From positions 1,240,001 through 1,304,000 of the forward strand of contig VICG01000012.1 in the NCBI GenBank assembly GCA_008692225.1: a DNA stretch of 64,000 nt, written 5' to 3'. This stretch comes from Monilinia fructicola (Eukaryota > Ascomycota > Leotiomycetes > Helotiales > Sclerotiniaceae). Below are positions 49,501 through 60,767 of the stretch, in pieces. The translations under genes were made by a program, and so were the position numbers. The notes below the pieces were generated by a model. The model worked only from the letters and a program-made list of their open reading frames with translations, was not told the origin of the DNA and did no database searches. How positions within the stretch are numbered: the stretch's first letter is position 1; every line of letters starts with the position of its first letter.

Positions 49501-49901
49501 CTGAAAAAGTAATATTTTACCCCTCAGCCTTTTTATTCATTCAATTTTTTATTTCCTTTCATAAAGTAGATATTTGGTAGGTAATCCTTTATTTTATTTT
49601 TTATCCAGTAACTTTTTTTGGCACATGTCATGACAGCTCAGAACAATCAATCATATGAAGGAGCTGCAGTAAGTGCGCGTAACTACAGCACAAGTTGTTG
49701 GTACCTACCTGTGTGCCTACCCACCTGGTGCTCCATAGTGGGTAAAAGGATGTGCAGCATTCCTCACTCCGCTCAAGACGTCATGATATCATAATCACTT
49801 CGGGCCCCTTCATTTTGACGAGGCATTGAAGTAAAGGCATAGGAGAGAGACATAGGAGAGGAAGAGAGGGAGAGAGAGGGGGGGCAGACACAATAAGGTG
49901 T

Positions 49902-49950
49902 ATGAGTAGGAGGAGTAGGAGTAGGAGTAAGAGTAGGAGTAGGAGTAGGT
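49902..49950. repeat. 6-bp repeat AGTAGG
   Basis: About eight AGTAGG units with one AGTAAG variant. Confidence 0.9.
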
Positions 49951-51423
49951 AAGGGAGTAATAAGTATAACCTTAATAGGTCACATTTTTAGACTGAAAGT
50001 AACTGTCTAGGTCCACGGGTGTTAACATGATTTGATTGAAGTATCTGTGGCCATTATGATCGTCAAATATCTTGTAGTTACTAGATTGGTACAGTACTCG
50101 GTAGCTGATGAGATGATTCAAGAAATTTAGATGTGTAGATGTGTATATGGATATATTTGTATATATTATATATGTATATATGTATATATATACATACATA
50201 CATCCATCCTCTACCTAGGTATATATACATACTCTATACTATACACACCCACCTAATATAATAAAATAATTCATTCTTGAAATTGATTTGAAACAGAAAG
50301 AAGTGGAAGTACGAAATACAACATACAACAACATCCCTTGGCCACTCCACTTCAAATGTCGGATCTCGTCCCCTCCCCTCCCCTCTCTCCTCTCCTCTCC
50401 TCTCCTCTCCATCTCAAGTTGCATCTATGTATAGTCAAGTAATAAAAGCACCTGGGCACCTCCAGCTACCTCATGTTCGCTCTGTTCGCTCTCCTGTCCC
50501 ACTTGGGTATGATCATATAGGAATTAAGCTAATGTCCGAATCAAAACCCTTTCTGTTCCTCTACTCTGTCTGTACTGTACAGTGCCGGAAGGTTATGGAA
50601 GGAAATTAAAAGCAATCGGACTTTGGTTTAATGATAAGAATCATAACACACACCTGGGCAGTGCTCGAAGGATCATTTGTTATAGATTGAAGTAAATGAT
50701 ATTTACCTGGGGAAGTTGGAGATACCTAGGTAGGCACCTCGTAGGTACGTTGAGATGATGGTTGATCGAATGGAAGAGAGAAGAAGAGGGATGGAGTGAG
50801 TCGGTAGGTAGGCGGGTGGGTAGATAATTAATATCTATATACTCGAGTAGTATTAATGTAATGACGCTTTGCTATATATAACTATTCATATATATTTATA
50901 TATATATATAATATTATATTAATATTAAATATAATATTATATATAATTTTACATATATATATCTATATACGTCAATAATACAAGTAGGATGTATTATCGG
51001 AATTATTAAGTAAATAAGTAGGTACCTAGGTAGCTAGAGGTATTAGATATATATTCATCCATCTATATATATATATACGTACATAACCTTATATATTCAT
51101 CCATTCATCCATCCATCCATCCATACTCGTACAATATATTTGTTCTTCGGATCCTCAAACCCTTGCTTGCTTGCTTTCTTGCTTTCTTCCTGTCTGTTCA
51201 TAACTTCACACTACCCGCAAATTATCAGAATTTAGTAATTACTCATTCATCTACTTATTCATCTACTTATTCATCTAATTACCCATTCAACTACCTATTC
51301 ATCTGCCTCCCTTACCTATTTATCATCTATTGAGTAACTCGTTTCTTCTATTGTCCCTCCTGTAAGAAGAAGATGATGAAATGATCTATGATACACACAT
51401 TTATTAATCTTTAATCTTCTTCT

Positions 51424-51500
51424 TCACTTCCTCACTTCCTCACTTCCTCACTTCCTCACTTCCTCACTTCCTCACTTCTTCACTTCTTCACTTCTTCACT
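51424..51500. repeat. 8-bp repeat CTTCCTCA, CT-rich leader
   Basis: Tandem CTTCCTCA units shade into CTTCTTCA, about 290 bp upstream of the INP1 start codon. CT-rich tracts are common in highly or constitutively transcribed fungal promoters; a role here is inference. Confidence 0.9.
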
Positions 51501-51792
51501 TTCCTTCTCAATCTCATTTTCAATCTCATTCCCAATCTCCGAAACAACAAGAAACTACCCTTACAAGTACAATTCTCTTCCTTCGACTGTCTTGAAACCA
51601 GCAACATCGAAATACGACAACCTTACTTAGCCAACTTACATAAAACATACCCTCAAACTTCAAATTACCTCCCTCAACTCACGTCCTTCAAAAACTTCAT
51701 CACCCATTCGCTCCCTCAACGTACAATAAAGTACAGTACCATCATGGTCATCAAACAGAATATATAAAAAGTAATCCCGCTTATTATTGCCA

Positions 51793-53783
51793 ATGGCTTT
51801 AAATCTTTCAACCTCCTTGACACGACCAGTGTCTGCTTCTGGTCGACTAACATCAATTCCCGATCCCCAAATTGAGATACTCTGCAATGTTGATGGCGCC
51901 CGCATTATATCATTTTCCATTCCATCACACAGTGCATCGCGCCCAAGCTCGAGTAATGGACCGGCGGAGGAGGAGGCAGATATAGGTTCTTCGTTGAGAT
52001 GGTCGTCCCCGGCGGAAAGGACGATCGCCGTTGGTATGCGTTTCATGGAAATCCTTGCTTACCCCAAGCCAAAGAAAAGGGTGCTCATACTAATATCGGA
52101 GTCGCAGGCACTTTACGCATCTATAGAGCTCCCGAATCAGTCGCGTTTATCAACTGCCAGACAGCCTTAAAGCCCATTCTACCACGCAGTCAATGTTGGT
52201 TTGTTTCGGATGATGGATCTAGCAAGTTTGTGTTGCAAGTACGAAAGTTGCAGGAGTATTGGCGAATCGAGATAAGAAACACAACCTCCGAAGAAATCAA
52301 GCAAGTAGAAGAGTTCAAGAAGACATTGGCGCAGGTATCATTATATGAGAAAACTCCTTGTCCATTTCAAAGGACCTTTTCGGTTGATCTACCGATTGCC
52401 CCTCAAGTTCTGGTGGTCCCTGCCAACCAAAAACCGTGGAGGCCAGTACAAAGATCGTCATCTAGGATACCATTACCCAGGGGTGATCTTTATCCAATTG
52501 CTTCGAAGTCGACCTCGTTGACCTCAAGCTCGCCAATGCTCTCATGCAGAAGAACCCGCTCTTCTTCCCCACTTCTAACTCATGCATTGCATCGACCCTC
52601 GTCTAGCCCCACGGAGACATGCATACCAAACTTACAATTTCAAGAAGAAGCGCCAGAAACATCTTCAATCAAATCAACGAGTCTAACGGCACAATCTTCA
52701 ATCCGACCACCGCAAGCTGGTTCGACCGAAGCTCAATTAACTGAATATGCTTCATCCCCATCAGAACTCGTGATTCCTGTCGTTTCCCATGCAGAGCTTG
52801 ATGGGGATGATGATGGGGATACGACGACGGATGACGCCAAGGTCACGCCACAAAATCTTGCTCAATCATCATATCCGCAATCGCCCCTCGAATCGAGAGG
52901 TCAGTCACAAGCCTTGAATCACTGTAGTCGATCAATCACGGCACCTCCCATCCTCTCTTTAGTTACGAGCCCACCTTCAAAGGATCGTCGAAATAGATCC
53001 CCCGCCAGGCAAACGGCGGCTGATAATACTGCATCTGAGCTCTCGTCAAGTGTTGAGTCATTTCACTCGACACAGTCATGGCACTCTCCGCTTGATGTAC
53101 CCCTATCGCCGCCTCTGTCAGGACCACCATCACCTACCACCTTTCCCTACCCCCACGATAATATTGTACTTCCAAAGAAAGTACACGCCACGCAAACAGT
53201 CTCACAGCTCAATATAACGCCCGAGATACACGGAACATGGCACACACCTTCACTCATTCATGCATCTCCTCGAAGTTTGTCGCCCGCCCCAAGGACTCCT
53301 ACGTTGGTAAATGACGGCGAGAAGTCTGAAGGCGATAGGTCCGAGGCCATCACTCCTTCACCCCCAAGGCTGAGAAACCGCGGTACTACCAGTAGAAATT
53401 CAGAAAGAAGAACACTATCACCTCTTCCCGCCGCAGTAAATCTCTTCTCTCCATCACCAAGGCCTCAACGACTACAAACCGCCCGACATCTCCCAACAGC
53501 AATAATCCAAAAGACGTGTGAGATCCTTCTCAGTCCTCCAAGCCACCTACTTCATCTGATGATGAATATTGCGTCCAAGATCGCAGCGGGAGAGTGGAGA
53601 GGCGTTTTGCTCGGTGAAGGGGAAGCCGTGCACTGGGATTTCACCGAGGACGAATACCACGGTGAAAATTGGACCGAGGACGACTTCGGATTTAGCCTCA
53701 CCCCAACACCTTCAAGGCGAAGGGCAGTTTCCTCGCACTATAGACCTCACACGGCACCAGGCGAGAGCTGGGAAGTTGACTAA
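51793..53783 (+). CDS. INP1: Inheritance of peroxisomes protein 1 (INP1)
   Basis: Inp1 tethers peroxisomes to the cell cortex so that a share stays in the mother compartment. Two exons fit: 51,793-52,033 and 52,108-53,783, separated by a 74-nt intron with GTATGC, a perfect TACTAATA branch site and CAG. The product is 638 residues. The N-terminal Inp1 domain spans roughly residues 35-175: ILCNVDGARIISF, ERTIAVG joined by the splice to TLRIYRAPESVAFINC, ALKPILPRSQCWFV, FVLQVRKLQEYWRIEIRN and EKTPCPFQRTFSVDL. The middle (about 190-530) is Ser/Pro-rich and low in complexity, as usual for the family. The C-terminus carries MNIASKIAAGEWRGVLLGEG and an acidic WTEDDFGF. The frame is intact. An upstream start cannot be excluded; ATG 51,793 is the first in frame after the CT-rich leader. 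Confidence 0.85.
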
Positions 53784-55135
53784 GTATGTTCCTGCACACT
53801 ACGAAGTTCCTATTTGTGACAGTATGGTTTTGTAATTGGGCATTGGTCTGAATTATATTAGGCAAGATATGCTTGGAGTTTTATTAGGAAAGTCATGCTG
53901 ATACTCACGCATTTGGTTGAGATGGTGTTTATGATTTTTGATGGGGCGTAATTTAGGCATTTAGAGATAGTATGGGTGCGATGCATTAATATTCAGCAAG
54001 GCATGTGTTGTATGAAATATTAATACTATTTGAGTAGCCTTTTCTTGAAAGGAAAACTTGTTTTTTCTCCACACATAGTAGGTGCGCGATATGATCGGCG
54101 TCTTGCATTTCAAAGAGTAAAAGAGTCAAGAGGTTTCTTCTCTATGTTGTTTCCTACAAAGGTTAAGTTGAATCCATTACAATCCATTCATTAGGGGTTA
54201 CAAATAAGCGGAAGTGTATTAACGAATTGAATCCCTCCACCAAGTCATCTTCAGTGCTGTCCCTTTAAGAATCTAGATAGATATACCCTATTCCTCATAA
54301 GTTCTATTACCTTCACCTTCATCTTCACTAACATCTTTAATTTCTACTACTTTTCTTTTTGTATCTTTGTTTACATCGCTAAGCTTTCTTTCGACCCTCT
54401 CTCTCTTTACTTGTTTTAGAAGTCTTAAGTCTTGACGGCGGTGATTAGAGAGAGAGTTGTTGTTTGGAAGGTATGGGTAATTGCAAGAGGGGAGTTCATG
54501 ATGGTATATATGGTATAGCATGGCATATAACACTCAACAACCATCTCGACGTATCAAGACTTAGTTTTCAATTCTCAATTTCGCATTTCCGTCCCCAAGG
54601 ATATCGATGTGGAGAGGATAGAGGAAATCACCAGGAATGACTTTTGGAGATAGAGAAAACTTCCGCGAGGATTATAGTTAGAAGTGATGCGAAGGTTATG
54701 GGGAAGTTGTCAGAGGTTGTGAGGACGGGCGATCCTGATTTGAGGTACGTTATGTGTGTTGTGTAAGGTAATGGAAGTAGCTAACTTGGGGTATCCGTGG
54801 CGTGGAATCGAAGGAAGGGTTTTCCTGACGTCTTAGAAGGCATATATATCTGAGGTTACGGCCTTGAGACTTTAATGCAGCAGGGGGGAGTTGGTGTTTG
54901 ACTGGATTGTGAGGTTTTGTTTGTTGTTCACAGAATCGAGTTATGATTAGGAGCATTTGTTGAAATTTGATAATTTACTAAGAAGTCTGTGTGACCTTTC
55001 TGCTTTATACAACATAATAATGCAAATACCAATGCTATGCTCGTGCTTCGCTCTTGTTGAAAATAGCTCAACTTCTCATCACCTCATCATCTCATCCCAA
55101 TATCAACTCCTACCCTCTTGCACACTCTTGCTCAT
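53784..55135. other. Region between INP1 and the mitochondrial carrier
   Basis: It lies at the convergent ends of INP1 and the carrier gene. Mostly no coding signal is visible. One plus-strand stretch (54,560-54,867) may be a decayed or partial gene and is listed separately. A minus-strand frame at 54,288-54,533 with a Lys/Glu-rich end has no further support. Confidence 0.5.
54560..54867 (+). pseudogene. Possible unrecognised gene remnant
   Basis: On the plus strand, FRISVPKDIDVERIEEITRN is followed by DFW and, one base out of frame, by IEKTSARIIVRSDAKVMGK and LSEVVRTGDPDL. A splice from 54,744 (GTACGT) to 54,837 (CTTAG), with GCTAAC at 54,779, would end in RRHIYLRLRP and stop at 54,867. The frame change falls at GG 54,646-54,647, and one extra G would join the two parts. 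The amino-acid mix looks protein-like, but I do not recognise the family and find no convincing first exon. It could be a small gene with a sequencing indel, a pseudogene, or chance. Confidence 0.3.
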
Positions 55136-56296
55136 CTAAGAAATCGCTCTCATAGTCATCTCCACGACTGCAAAAGTTCCCGCACTAACCGGCATAGCTC
55201 TCAACAAAGTAGGGAAAATACCCTTCCAGAATCCTCTTGCGCCCTCCGCTCTCCAGGTCTTCGCAAAACAGTCTCTCATTCCATTATACTTCATCTTCTC
55301 ACCAAATCCATCACTTTGCATTTTGCTCTTCACAACATCAAATGGATAACTAGCTAGCCATAGTGCTTCTCCGGCTAAACCTCCATAAAGAGCGATTTTC
55401 CAACTCGGGATATCCTTGCGTTCGATTTTGTTGCGGGCCGCGTCACTGTTCATCATATATTCGAAAGACATGAACCACACACCGTAAGCTTGGGCTTCTC
55501 GGAGAATGGTAACAGCTTCACCGCGATAGAGACCTTTGAGAACACCTTCATGGGCAGATAACTTGCGAACACAATCTACAGGGCCATTGTACAATTTTCC
55601 TGCACCGTGAGGTTGCGTCTGTAATCTAATTCTCACGTGTTCGATCGGACCCGAGATACCAGAATTGGCAATACCCGCAAAAGCGCCAGCGGCATAGTAT
55701 TGCGTATAAGAAAGGCCTGGAGAGGTAGGATTACGCGATGTGTTGTAGGATTCGAGAAAGCGACGGGCTTGGTGGAATGCTCCGAACTGGACAGAGACAC
55801 AGGCTCCAATACCGATCAAAGGCGTGAGGGTACCTTTATAGAAGGCCAGAGCACCTTCGTTGCGATAGATAGTTTGAGCTGCTTCCAAAGCATTTGCGTA
55901 TTGTGTAGTAGTTTGGAGACGGACTTTGACTATATCGAAAGGTTGTCCTGTAACAGTGGTTAGATCATTACGTGCATAGTATTTGTATGCTGTGCTATCC
56001 CCATCGTATACACAAGTCGGGGGACCCAGACTTGACACTAAGAACCACCATATCTCCTTCCCCCGAATAGTATAGTAAAGCATCTCACAAAGTCATCACT
56101 CGAAGACAATCCCACTTCCCAACACATCCCCTCAACTCCACGTGATCCACACCACCTACAAACATTCATTTTCCCCCCATACGAAATCTTACTCACCCAA
56201 CAAAACCTGAGCGACACCACCAGCAGCCCCTGCAAACAAGTCCTTCAAGGTCCTCTTGAATCCTCCTTCCTCCAATTCTGCTGCTACGTCCGCCAT
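55136..56296 (-). CDS. ymc1: Mitochondrial carrier, Ymc1 type
   Basis: A member of the mitochondrial solute carrier family (SLC25-like) in the inner membrane. Two exons, 56,197-56,296 and 55,136-55,947, flank a 249-nt intron with a CTAAC branch site, giving 303 residues, the standard length for three tandem ~100-residue repeats. Each repeat begins with the signature: QPFDIVKVRLQ, GPIEHVRIRLQ (Pro-x-Glu variant) and YPFDVVKSKMQ. The first exon encodes MADVAAELEEGGFKRTLKDL then FAGAAGGVAQVLL, the start of helix 1. KGTLTPLIGIGACVSVQFG and the overall order match yeast Ymc1/Ymc2 better than the carnitine carrier Crc1, from memory. Substrate is uncertain: Ymc1 proteins are linked to oleate-induced respiration and amino-acid metabolism. 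The frame is intact, unlike the two genes upstream. Confidence 0.9.
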
Positions 56297-56965
56297 TTCG
56301 TCTATTCTGTTACTTTATCCACAAGGCAGACCACCTTTCAATCTTTGCAGAGTTTACTTATCCAGCTGATCAATTGATAGTGTGATAGATAGATTAGATA
56401 CTTAATCTGTAAATCGATCGAGAAACCCTGTATTGAAAAGTGCAAAGAGACTCAATGGAATTCTATCGCCCTTTTGAAGTCATTTGTTATCTACAAAGAA
56501 AAATATACCAATTTGGGCTTGTCATCGGCGTAGTAAGCTAGTGATGATGTGCTTTTCGCTTAGATAACTTTGATTGGACTGATGAAGCGTATACATGCCT
56601 AGATAATAAGGCCCACGTTTACAACGGATAAATAGACGGGTTTGAAACGATAAAGACATTTGATGGTGATTATAAAAGTAGAATTCAAAATCACATTGAA
56701 CAGCCATATTTATACGACCCGACGCTTCTTTTTCACAATCTCAAATTTCTCTCCAGTCTATCGTTTAATATACAAATTAAGATCTTCAATTGGCATCATG
56801 AGACGTCAAGAGCAGAAGGATCAAGTGACGCCCTAAGCAAGATACAATGACAAAAAGGGAATGCATGACATATTACTGCCCGATCAATTTTAAAGTAAAG
56901 ATGCCTCCATCCAGAAGCAGTCAAAACGCTGCCCATGCATAATGCTAGCAATCCAATAGAACCAT
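56297..56965. other. Intergenic region, carrier and GH72 genes
   Basis: It separates the carrier start from the GH72 stop; both genes are on the minus strand. It should contain the carrier promoter and the GH72 3' untranslated region. I see no gene or defined signal. Confidence 0.55.
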
Positions 56966-58847
56966 CTACAACAAGATCATGCCCGCACCTGCCATTCCAG
57001 CAGCCACGACATAGGCACCCAATTGCAACAAGCCCAAGTCGAGACGTGGGACAATGGTAGAACCGGAAGAACTCTTGTTGGTCGAGGTGGTTGAAGCAGA
57101 TGAGCTGCTGGAAGCTCCAGTACCAGTTGGTGCAGTGGTAACGGTTCCGGTTCCGGCGGTTCCGGCTTGGCTGATGAGGCTTGAACATGTTGAGCTCTTG
57201 GAGCCAGATTGAAGCTTAGCCTTGCCGTTGAAGTCACAGGCAGTGGATGCCTTGTTTTGGTTTGAGTAGTATTGGTCGAAGACGAAGGACAATTGTTGCG
57301 CGCCTGTGCACATGGAGTAGGCACCGTAAACTCCGGTGGTGGCGTTCTTTCCGATACCGTCACAAGCTTTGCTGTCCAAGCCGCAGACGTAGTCGAAGAG
57401 CTCAGCACTATCGTCACCAGAAATACCGCTGTCGGCAACACAGGACAAGGACTTGACCATACATTCGCAGAGCTCTGCGTTTGCGATAGGTGGAAGGTTG
57501 CTTGATGCAGCCCAAGCGGTACCAGTTGCTGGGCATGCTTGTGCAACAGTGTTGGTGGGAGTGTACGAAGCAGAGTTGGTAAAGCTAGGAGTAACAGTGG
57601 CTAGTTGCTTGGAAAGAGCAGTGAAATCTGGGAGCTTGCTGACAGTGTCTCCGGAAACCGAGACAAGACCTAAAAGAATCGGTTAGATTGTGGTGTGAAA
57701 GAAACGGATCTCAAGCCTTACCATAGTCATTGGCCTCTTGGAAATACATGTAGACGATTCCACCGGACCAGACATTAGTCATCTTGTCGCCGTAGATAGC
57801 TCCAACCTCAGTGAATTTACGTGGTTGAACAGTGTTGCAACCATATTCGGCGAAGAATGCAGGGACAGAGTAATTGGCGAATTCGAGTGTTCTTTGATCG
57901 TACCCGGATTTCGTGAAGGAAGAATCACCGCACCACGAGTAGATGTTGTAACCCCAGAAGTCGATAGCGTCATCAGCATCACCGCAGTTGAAGTAATGAG
58001 CCAAAGGAATTCGGATGGCGGCATCATCGTTGGTAGCATAACCAACACCAATCTTGCGGTAGTTCTTGGTCTTGATATAGGCCTTGGTATCACGGACCGC
58101 AGCTTTGACGAAAGCACTGGCGTTGGTGTTGTTGACTTCGTTGGATACCTCGTTACCGGCGAAGAAACCGAGGACGTTGGTGTAGTTGGCCATGGCACTG
58201 AAAGATAAGCATGTTAGCATACAGAATACATAGACATCAAGGCACATTTGCTGCAGCATCCATGACAGAACCCAGGTAGAAAGACGGGATGGGATCAACA
58301 TGCGAGGATTGTAGGATATACGTACTCAACGACGGCAGCATAAGTGGCGAAGAGATCAGTGTTCCATTCTGGGTCGTTTCGGTTGATCGAGGATGAGGGG
58401 TTAGACAAATCTTGAATAAGATAGATTCCAGCATCCTGAAGCATGCCCATACAGAAGGAGTGGTCCCAACGAAGCATTGATAGCGTAAACACGAATGGTG
58501 TTGGTGCCCAGTTCTTGAAGAAGAGGAATGTCACGCTTGCAGCCAGCTTCGTCGGCAAGAGGATCGGTGTAAGTAGCAGTGGAGCTCGAGTTGGCGTTCA
58601 CATCTTGCTGGTATGCGACACCGCGAATGAAGAATTCGGTACCGTTCTCGTAGAAGAAATGGGAGCCCTGATAGGAGAGTCAGTATGTACTTCCACGCCT
58701 TTCACCTGTATCTCGCATATACAGATAGATATTCATGGCACATACCTTGATGACAATAGGAGGGAGATCAGCAGCGGCAGCAGACGAGGCGAAAAGGGCG
58801 CCGGTCAATGCTGCAGTAGCCGCTGAAGCAAGGCCAAAGGTCTTCAT
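56966..58847 (-). CDS. GH72 beta-1,3-glucanosyltransferase with X8 domain (Gas/Gel type)
   Basis: The enzyme cuts beta-1,3-glucan and transfers the end to another chain, elongating cell-wall glucan outside the plasma membrane. Exons: 58,746-58,847, 58,326-58,667, 57,722-58,197 and 56,966-57,669, about 540 residues after correction. It starts with a signal peptide ([20 protein letters not shown]). The GH72 catalytic domain includes [22 protein letters not shown], the acid/base pair in [10 protein letters not shown] and the nucleophile in FFAEYGC. A Cys-rich X8 (CBM43) domain follows ([28 protein letters not shown]), placing it in the GH72+ subgroup with yeast Gas1 and Gel4. A Ser/Thr-rich stretch and the hydrophobic end [15 protein letters not shown] indicate a GPI anchor. 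One extra base in the C3 run at 58,465-58,467 breaks the frame between YAINASL and [10 protein letters not shown], probably a sequence error. Confidence 0.93.
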
Positions 58848-59407
58848 GATGCTAATTGAGATACCAATGTGTTTATATTATGATGTTTTGATTCTGGTGA
58901 TGATAGATGAATAGATGTGAAGTTGTTTTGATGAGATACGGACAAGAAGGAAACGATGGTGTTTCTTTTAATTCCGTCTCAAGTGAGTTTTAGAATAGTA
59001 TAGGAAAGAACGAGCGTGTGTTTTTGTGGTTGCTGTTGTTGGTTGGTTGGTGATGTAATAATTCTCTTCTCCTTTCTCTATCAGCAACTGACTGCACGGC
59101 AAAAGCAACTGGGTTTCGAAATAAGAAGGAAAAAGGAAATATGTAACGAGTGTCTTGATTTCTAAATGGGTTTAAAAATGGAATGAATTATGAAGATGGG
59201 AAATGGGAAACGGGCAATGGTAAAGGAATGACAGCGAGAGGAGTGTGTGGTTCCAATGGGATTAACAACGTCTCATTAAGTGTGGCAAAGAGATTTGAAT
59301 CAAGAAACAATTTAAGGGGATACGGGCTGAATGGGGGGGGGGGTTCAAGAGTCAAGACTCCCAATGGTATGAATTCGGAGTGGGGAACATTCGAGGAGGG
59401 ATTGGAT

Positions 59408-59530
59408 TGGAAAGGATGTGATGGGATTGGGATTGGGATTGGGATGGATGCGTGTGATAGGATAGGATAGGATTGGATTGGATTGGATTGGATTGATCGA
59501 ATTGGATTGATTGGATTGATCGAATTGATG
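59408..59530. repeat. GGATT / GGGATT tandem repeats
   Basis: GGGATT units shade into GGATT and then GATTGGATTGATCGA-like repeats. Confidence 0.9.
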
Positions 59531-59716
59531 AAATCGATACTAAAACCAAAAAAGAAAGCTGGTTCCTGGTATTTGATAATTTGAGAGATTAGATTGGGTC
59601 TTTGGACAGAGGAAAAGTCTTGTTGGTTGATTTAAACATTTAAACCGAATTAACTTCTTGAGTGGTGAGCGATCCAAATATACAGGACGGAGTACAGAGA
59701 GAGAGTACAGACAGAG

Positions 59717-59759
59717 TACAGCACAGCACAGCACAGCACAGCACGGCACAGCACAGCAC
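59717..59759. repeat. 5-bp repeat AGCAC, about 8 units
   Basis: Tandem AGCAC with one GGCAC variant. The same motif recurs at 60,733-60,767. Confidence 0.93.
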
Positions 59760-60732
59760 TGAGTAAGAATTAAGAATTACCCAGGGAAAAACACCGATAT
59801 GAATGTGAATGTGAATGTGTGTGTGAATGTGAATGGAATGGAATGGAACGTGCCGAGTACTTGTGTACGGAGCATCAAGTTATGATGAGCCAATGAGAAC
59901 CAGGGAACGATGGATCTCTTTGGTTTTCAAGTGGACTATTTTGTTATGCTCACGGCGGAGGCAAGTACTGTCCACGACTCCACGGGGATTTCTCAGATTT
60001 CTTATTTACGATTGGCTCATGTTCGTGACAAGATGAATACGGAAATTGATTTTTATGCCAATGTACTGACTGTGCTTCGTATATTTATTTCTCTTCAATT
60101 TGATACAGTCATGTCACGGGTGACGGATAAATGAGAACTGTACTGGGTAATTAATGAGTACTGGGTAATTCAAGGTTAGCTGGAGTTGATCATGGATCAT
60201 TACTACAGTATCAACTCTCATCAATATTTATTCTAAAACAATTATTTACTTCCTATATACAGTAACTCGTAATTCCAGATGTCCGCTCAATACTCGAGTA
60301 GATCTAAATAGATATCTCATCCACAGACAACTGTTGTTTTGAATTCAACTCGACCTGCCTACTGTATCTATCTACCTACCGGCCTACCCACCTACTCATA
60401 CATCATCTCATTCATCCATGCATTGCACACACTGTGACACACAGCATTGCTCTTGGGTGTTTTCTTGGGACTCTTGATCTCTTGGATCAATTTAAACCAT
60501 CTCAGCAGTTTGAGCAGAAACCTTAAACATTACAGCGGGGATATTGGTTCGAGTTTGGTTGATCGTAATTTGACATAATGCTTCTGGAAGCACAGCCACG
60601 ACTATATTAAGGATTACGAACTCTTCAGCATTCCAAGTTCACGAATCACAACTAACCTTGGAACTCAAGGTTACCGGCACTCGTGTGTTCCGTTGGCTGA
60701 TACTGACTGCACTGTATCGTATCTACTCCGTA

Positions 60733-60767
60733 CAGCACAGCACAGCACAGCACAGCACAGCACAGCA
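60733..60767. repeat. 5-bp repeat AGCAC, 7 units
   Basis: A perfect AGCAC array, second instance within about 1 kb of the first. Confidence 0.93.

Larger units (their letters stand above)
49356..51792. other. Intergenic region rich in simple repeats
   Basis: It is the shared upstream region of two divergent genes (membrane protein, minus; INP1, plus). It holds several tandem repeats, AT-rich patches (50,880-50,960), CTAGGTAGGTA blocks (50,725-50,745, 51,018-51,038) and a CT-rich tract from 51,420 to 51,540 that may be the INP1 promoter or leader. I see no coding sequence. Confidence 0.6.

Noticed and set aside
51660..52046. 128-residue minus-strand frame at the INP1 start
   Set aside because: It is antisense to the first INP1 exon and its splice site; no independent motif.
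57738..58208. 156-residue antisense frame over the GH72 gene
   Set aside because: It lies opposite the GH72 catalytic exon, whose motifs are unmistakable on the minus strand.
60548..60575. GGTTCGAGTTT as a tRNA B-box
   Set aside because: No A-box at a suitable distance and no acceptor-stem pairing.
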